Assembly: GCA_902363515.1 (NCBI GenBank)
Contig: CABJAN010000033.1
Location: 1 to 30,607 of the forward strand
Reading direction: 5' to 3'
Source: Bacillota bacterium
GTDB taxonomy: Bacteria; Bacillota; Clostridia; Lachnospirales; Lachnospiraceae
DNA length: 30,607 nt
This document shows positions 29,578 through 30,607 of the stretch, piece by piece. The position numbers and the translations under genes are program-made. Position 1 is the first letter of the stretch. Each line of letters begins with the position of its first letter. The notes under the pieces were generated by a model. That model made no database searches. It was not told the origin of the DNA and worked only from the letters and a program-made list of their open reading frames with translations.

Positions 29578-30123
29578 ATGAATAAATTACAGTTATTTGC
29601 AGAAGCAGTATCCGGAAAGAAAATTGTTTATATGTACAGGATGCTGGCGGATGCAAAGAAGGAGGCAGCTACGCATCTGGCTTTTACTACAGAAAACAGT
29701 ATTTCTATTAGCAGAGATGCAGATACCACAGAAACCAAAGATGGTCCAATCCGAACTCCAGGAGCAGTAGAAATTGAAATTACTACCACAGCACTTCTGG
29801 CGCAGGGGGATGTAATGGTAGATAAACTGCAAAAAGCTCTTATCAACGGAGACAAGGTAGAAGTTTGGAAAATTAATTTGAAAGAGCCTGGAACTGAGGG
29901 TAATAAGTTTAAAGCAAAATATTATCAGGCATATGTAACAGAGTTTGAAGAAACTTCAGGGGCAGAAGATTATGTAGAGTGTTCTTTGACCTTTGGAATC
30001 GAAGGATGTAGGACGGATTTTGCGGACATTCAAAATAAAAAAGAATGTGGAGGTAACAGACAATGGCAAAGACAATTTTTGAGGAAATGGGCGGCAAATA
30101 CGAAAGGCAAGGCGATTATTTAA
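29578..30123 (+). pseudogene. Major tail tube protein, 3' end replaced by an inserted element
   Basis: The phage part (29578 to about 30006, about 143 residues) is a TP901-1-type major tail protein: MNKLQLFAEAVSGKK at the start, DTTETKDGPIRTPGAVEIEI and EDYVECSLTFGIEG. A family member would continue with about 30-40 more residues of the type G-x-x-G-x-A-T-L-T. Instead the frame runs through foreign DNA (CRTDFADIQNKKECGG) into the tnpV start region and stops at 30123. It carries a Prp-type QLFA (Ala8). The product is presumably non-functional. Confidence 0.82.
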
Positions 30124-30437
30124 TACCGTGCTTAACTGTACCCGCCGAAGAAGAACAGGCAATAGGCATCTGGGGGCAACGGCATTTAGATTATCTAAAA
30201 CAGTACCGTAAAGTTACATACACCAATCTTCTTACAAGCGGCAGGCTAAACGCCTACCTTGCCGACATTGACAGACAGGCACAGGAGCGCTTTGAAAGGC
30301 TCATAGAGGGTATGAAACAGGCACAGGGCATAACGGAACAGCTAAAGGCAGAAAACGCCTTAGAATGGACAAGATGCCTCAATAACATAAGGGCTTGTGC
30401 GAGGGAGATTGTGGAAAAGGAAATTATTTTTGCATAA
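30063..30437 (+). CDS. tnpV: TnpV, transposon-encoded accessory protein
   Basis: A 124-residue protein recognised as TnpV of Tn4451-type mobilisable transposons and related elements: TIFEEMGGKYERQGDYLIPC, GIWGQRHLDYLKQYRKVTYT and ADIDRQAQERFERLIEGMKQ. Its role is not proven; excisionase-like or accessory action with a large serine recombinase has been suggested. GGAGG lies ten bases before ATG. It is foreign to the phage. Confidence 0.9.
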   Translation: MAKTIFEEMGGKYERQGDYLIPCLTVPAEEEQAIGIWGQRHLDYLKQYRKVTYTNLLTSGRLNAYLADIDRQAQERFERLIEGMKQAQGITEQLKAENALEWTRCLNNIRACAREIVEKEIIFA

Positions 30438-30448
30438 ACAGATGATTA

Positions 30449-30476
30449 GTGGCAGGGGGAAATCCTGCCGCTTTTT
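30449..30476 (+). terminator. Terminator after tnpV
   Basis: GTGGCAGG (30449-30456) pairs with CCTGCCGC (30464-30471), followed by five T residues. Beyond it (30477-30607) no gene is visible. Confidence 0.85.
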
Positions 30477-30607
30477 CTGCTTTAGTTTGTCCTTGAGTTT
30501 CCGCAAACTGTAATTCAAAAATGAATATGTCTGCCCAAAGTGCCAATCTGCCGACTTTTTGAAAAATTCAGAATGGCAGTTCTGTGATTAGGGGCACTTT
30601 AATAAGC

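Larger units (their letters stand above)
5531..30607. mobile_element. Integrated temperate siphophage-type prophage, interrupted
   Basis: The order is integrase, lysogeny switch, early recombination and replication genes, late regulator, packaging, head and neck genes, and the start of the tail. This is a standard temperate phage map and suggests a long non-contractile tail, though only the first tail genes are seen. The left boundary is the tRNA-Thr attachment site. The prophage is interrupted near 30006 by another mobile element, and its right end is outside the window. At least five genes inside it look like cargo carried for the lysogen. Confidence 0.95.
30005..30607 (+). mobile_element. 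End of a tnpV-carrying mobile element inserted in the tail gene
   Basis: After tail residues GIEG the sequence changes in type, with higher GC, and a tnpV gene follows at once. GA dinucleotides flank the junction (GAAGGATG at 30001), in keeping with large serine recombinases of the TnpX/TndX group, which use a GA core. The element continues past the window, so its recombinase and cargo are not seen. Exact end is uncertain by a few bases. Confidence 0.6.

Overview
The window joins a bacterial chromosome end to an integrated temperate phage. Gene content and order (a cysteine T-box leader, then cysE, cysS, mrnC, rlmB, sigH), low to moderate GC, strong GGAGG ribosome sites and the phage gene types point to a Firmicute of class Clostridia, probably Lachnospiraceae. 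The genus cannot be fixed from the sequence alone.

Chromosomal part (1-5530): a sigma-A promoter and a Cys-specific T-box (specifier TGC) control a tightly overlapping cluster for cysteine synthesis and charging (serine acetyltransferase, cysteinyl-tRNA synthetase) plus Mini-RNase III, a 23S rRNA 2'-O-methyltransferase and a SigH-type sigma factor. A D-2-hydroxyacid dehydrogenase follows, then tRNA-Thr(GGT) with its own promoter and terminator. A phage tyrosine integrase lies just past the tRNA, so the tRNA 3' end is the likely attachment site.

Lysogeny and cargo region (5622-9560): integrase; a predicted small RNA; a type I toxin-antitoxin-like locus with a 41-residue hydrophobic peptide missed by ordinary gene finding; a DUF1828/DUF1829-like plus DUF6978-like gene pair; a mini ImmA-like protein with a broken HExxH motif; a CI-type repressor; and a control region with face-to-face promoters and palindromic operators. 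Early region (9567-18475): Cro-like regulators, small membrane proteins, two minus-strand genes, an excisionase-like protein, a recombination module (YqaJ exonuclease, DUF1351, RecT, Hjc-like resolvase), a replication protein, many small proteins and a late-transcription regulator.

Late region (18476-30006): a predicted late promoter with a structured leader, a membrane-protein cargo gene, a phage tRNA(CAT), terminase small and large subunits, a portal with a frame break in a G6 run, a minor head protein carrying a C-terminal PBECR-like nuclease domain, a GC-rich pseudoknotted RNA resembling an orphan HEARO/omega RNA, a second cargo gene, a Prp-like cysteine protease, scaffold, major capsid, four connector or neck proteins and the tail tube gene. 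Scaffold, capsid and tail tube all start with a Prp-type QLFA motif, which suggests that one phage-encoded protease matures three structural proteins.

The tail tube gene is broken near 30006 by the end of another mobile element carrying tnpV, so the prophage is probably defective unless that element excises. Lysis genes and the distal attachment site are not in the window.
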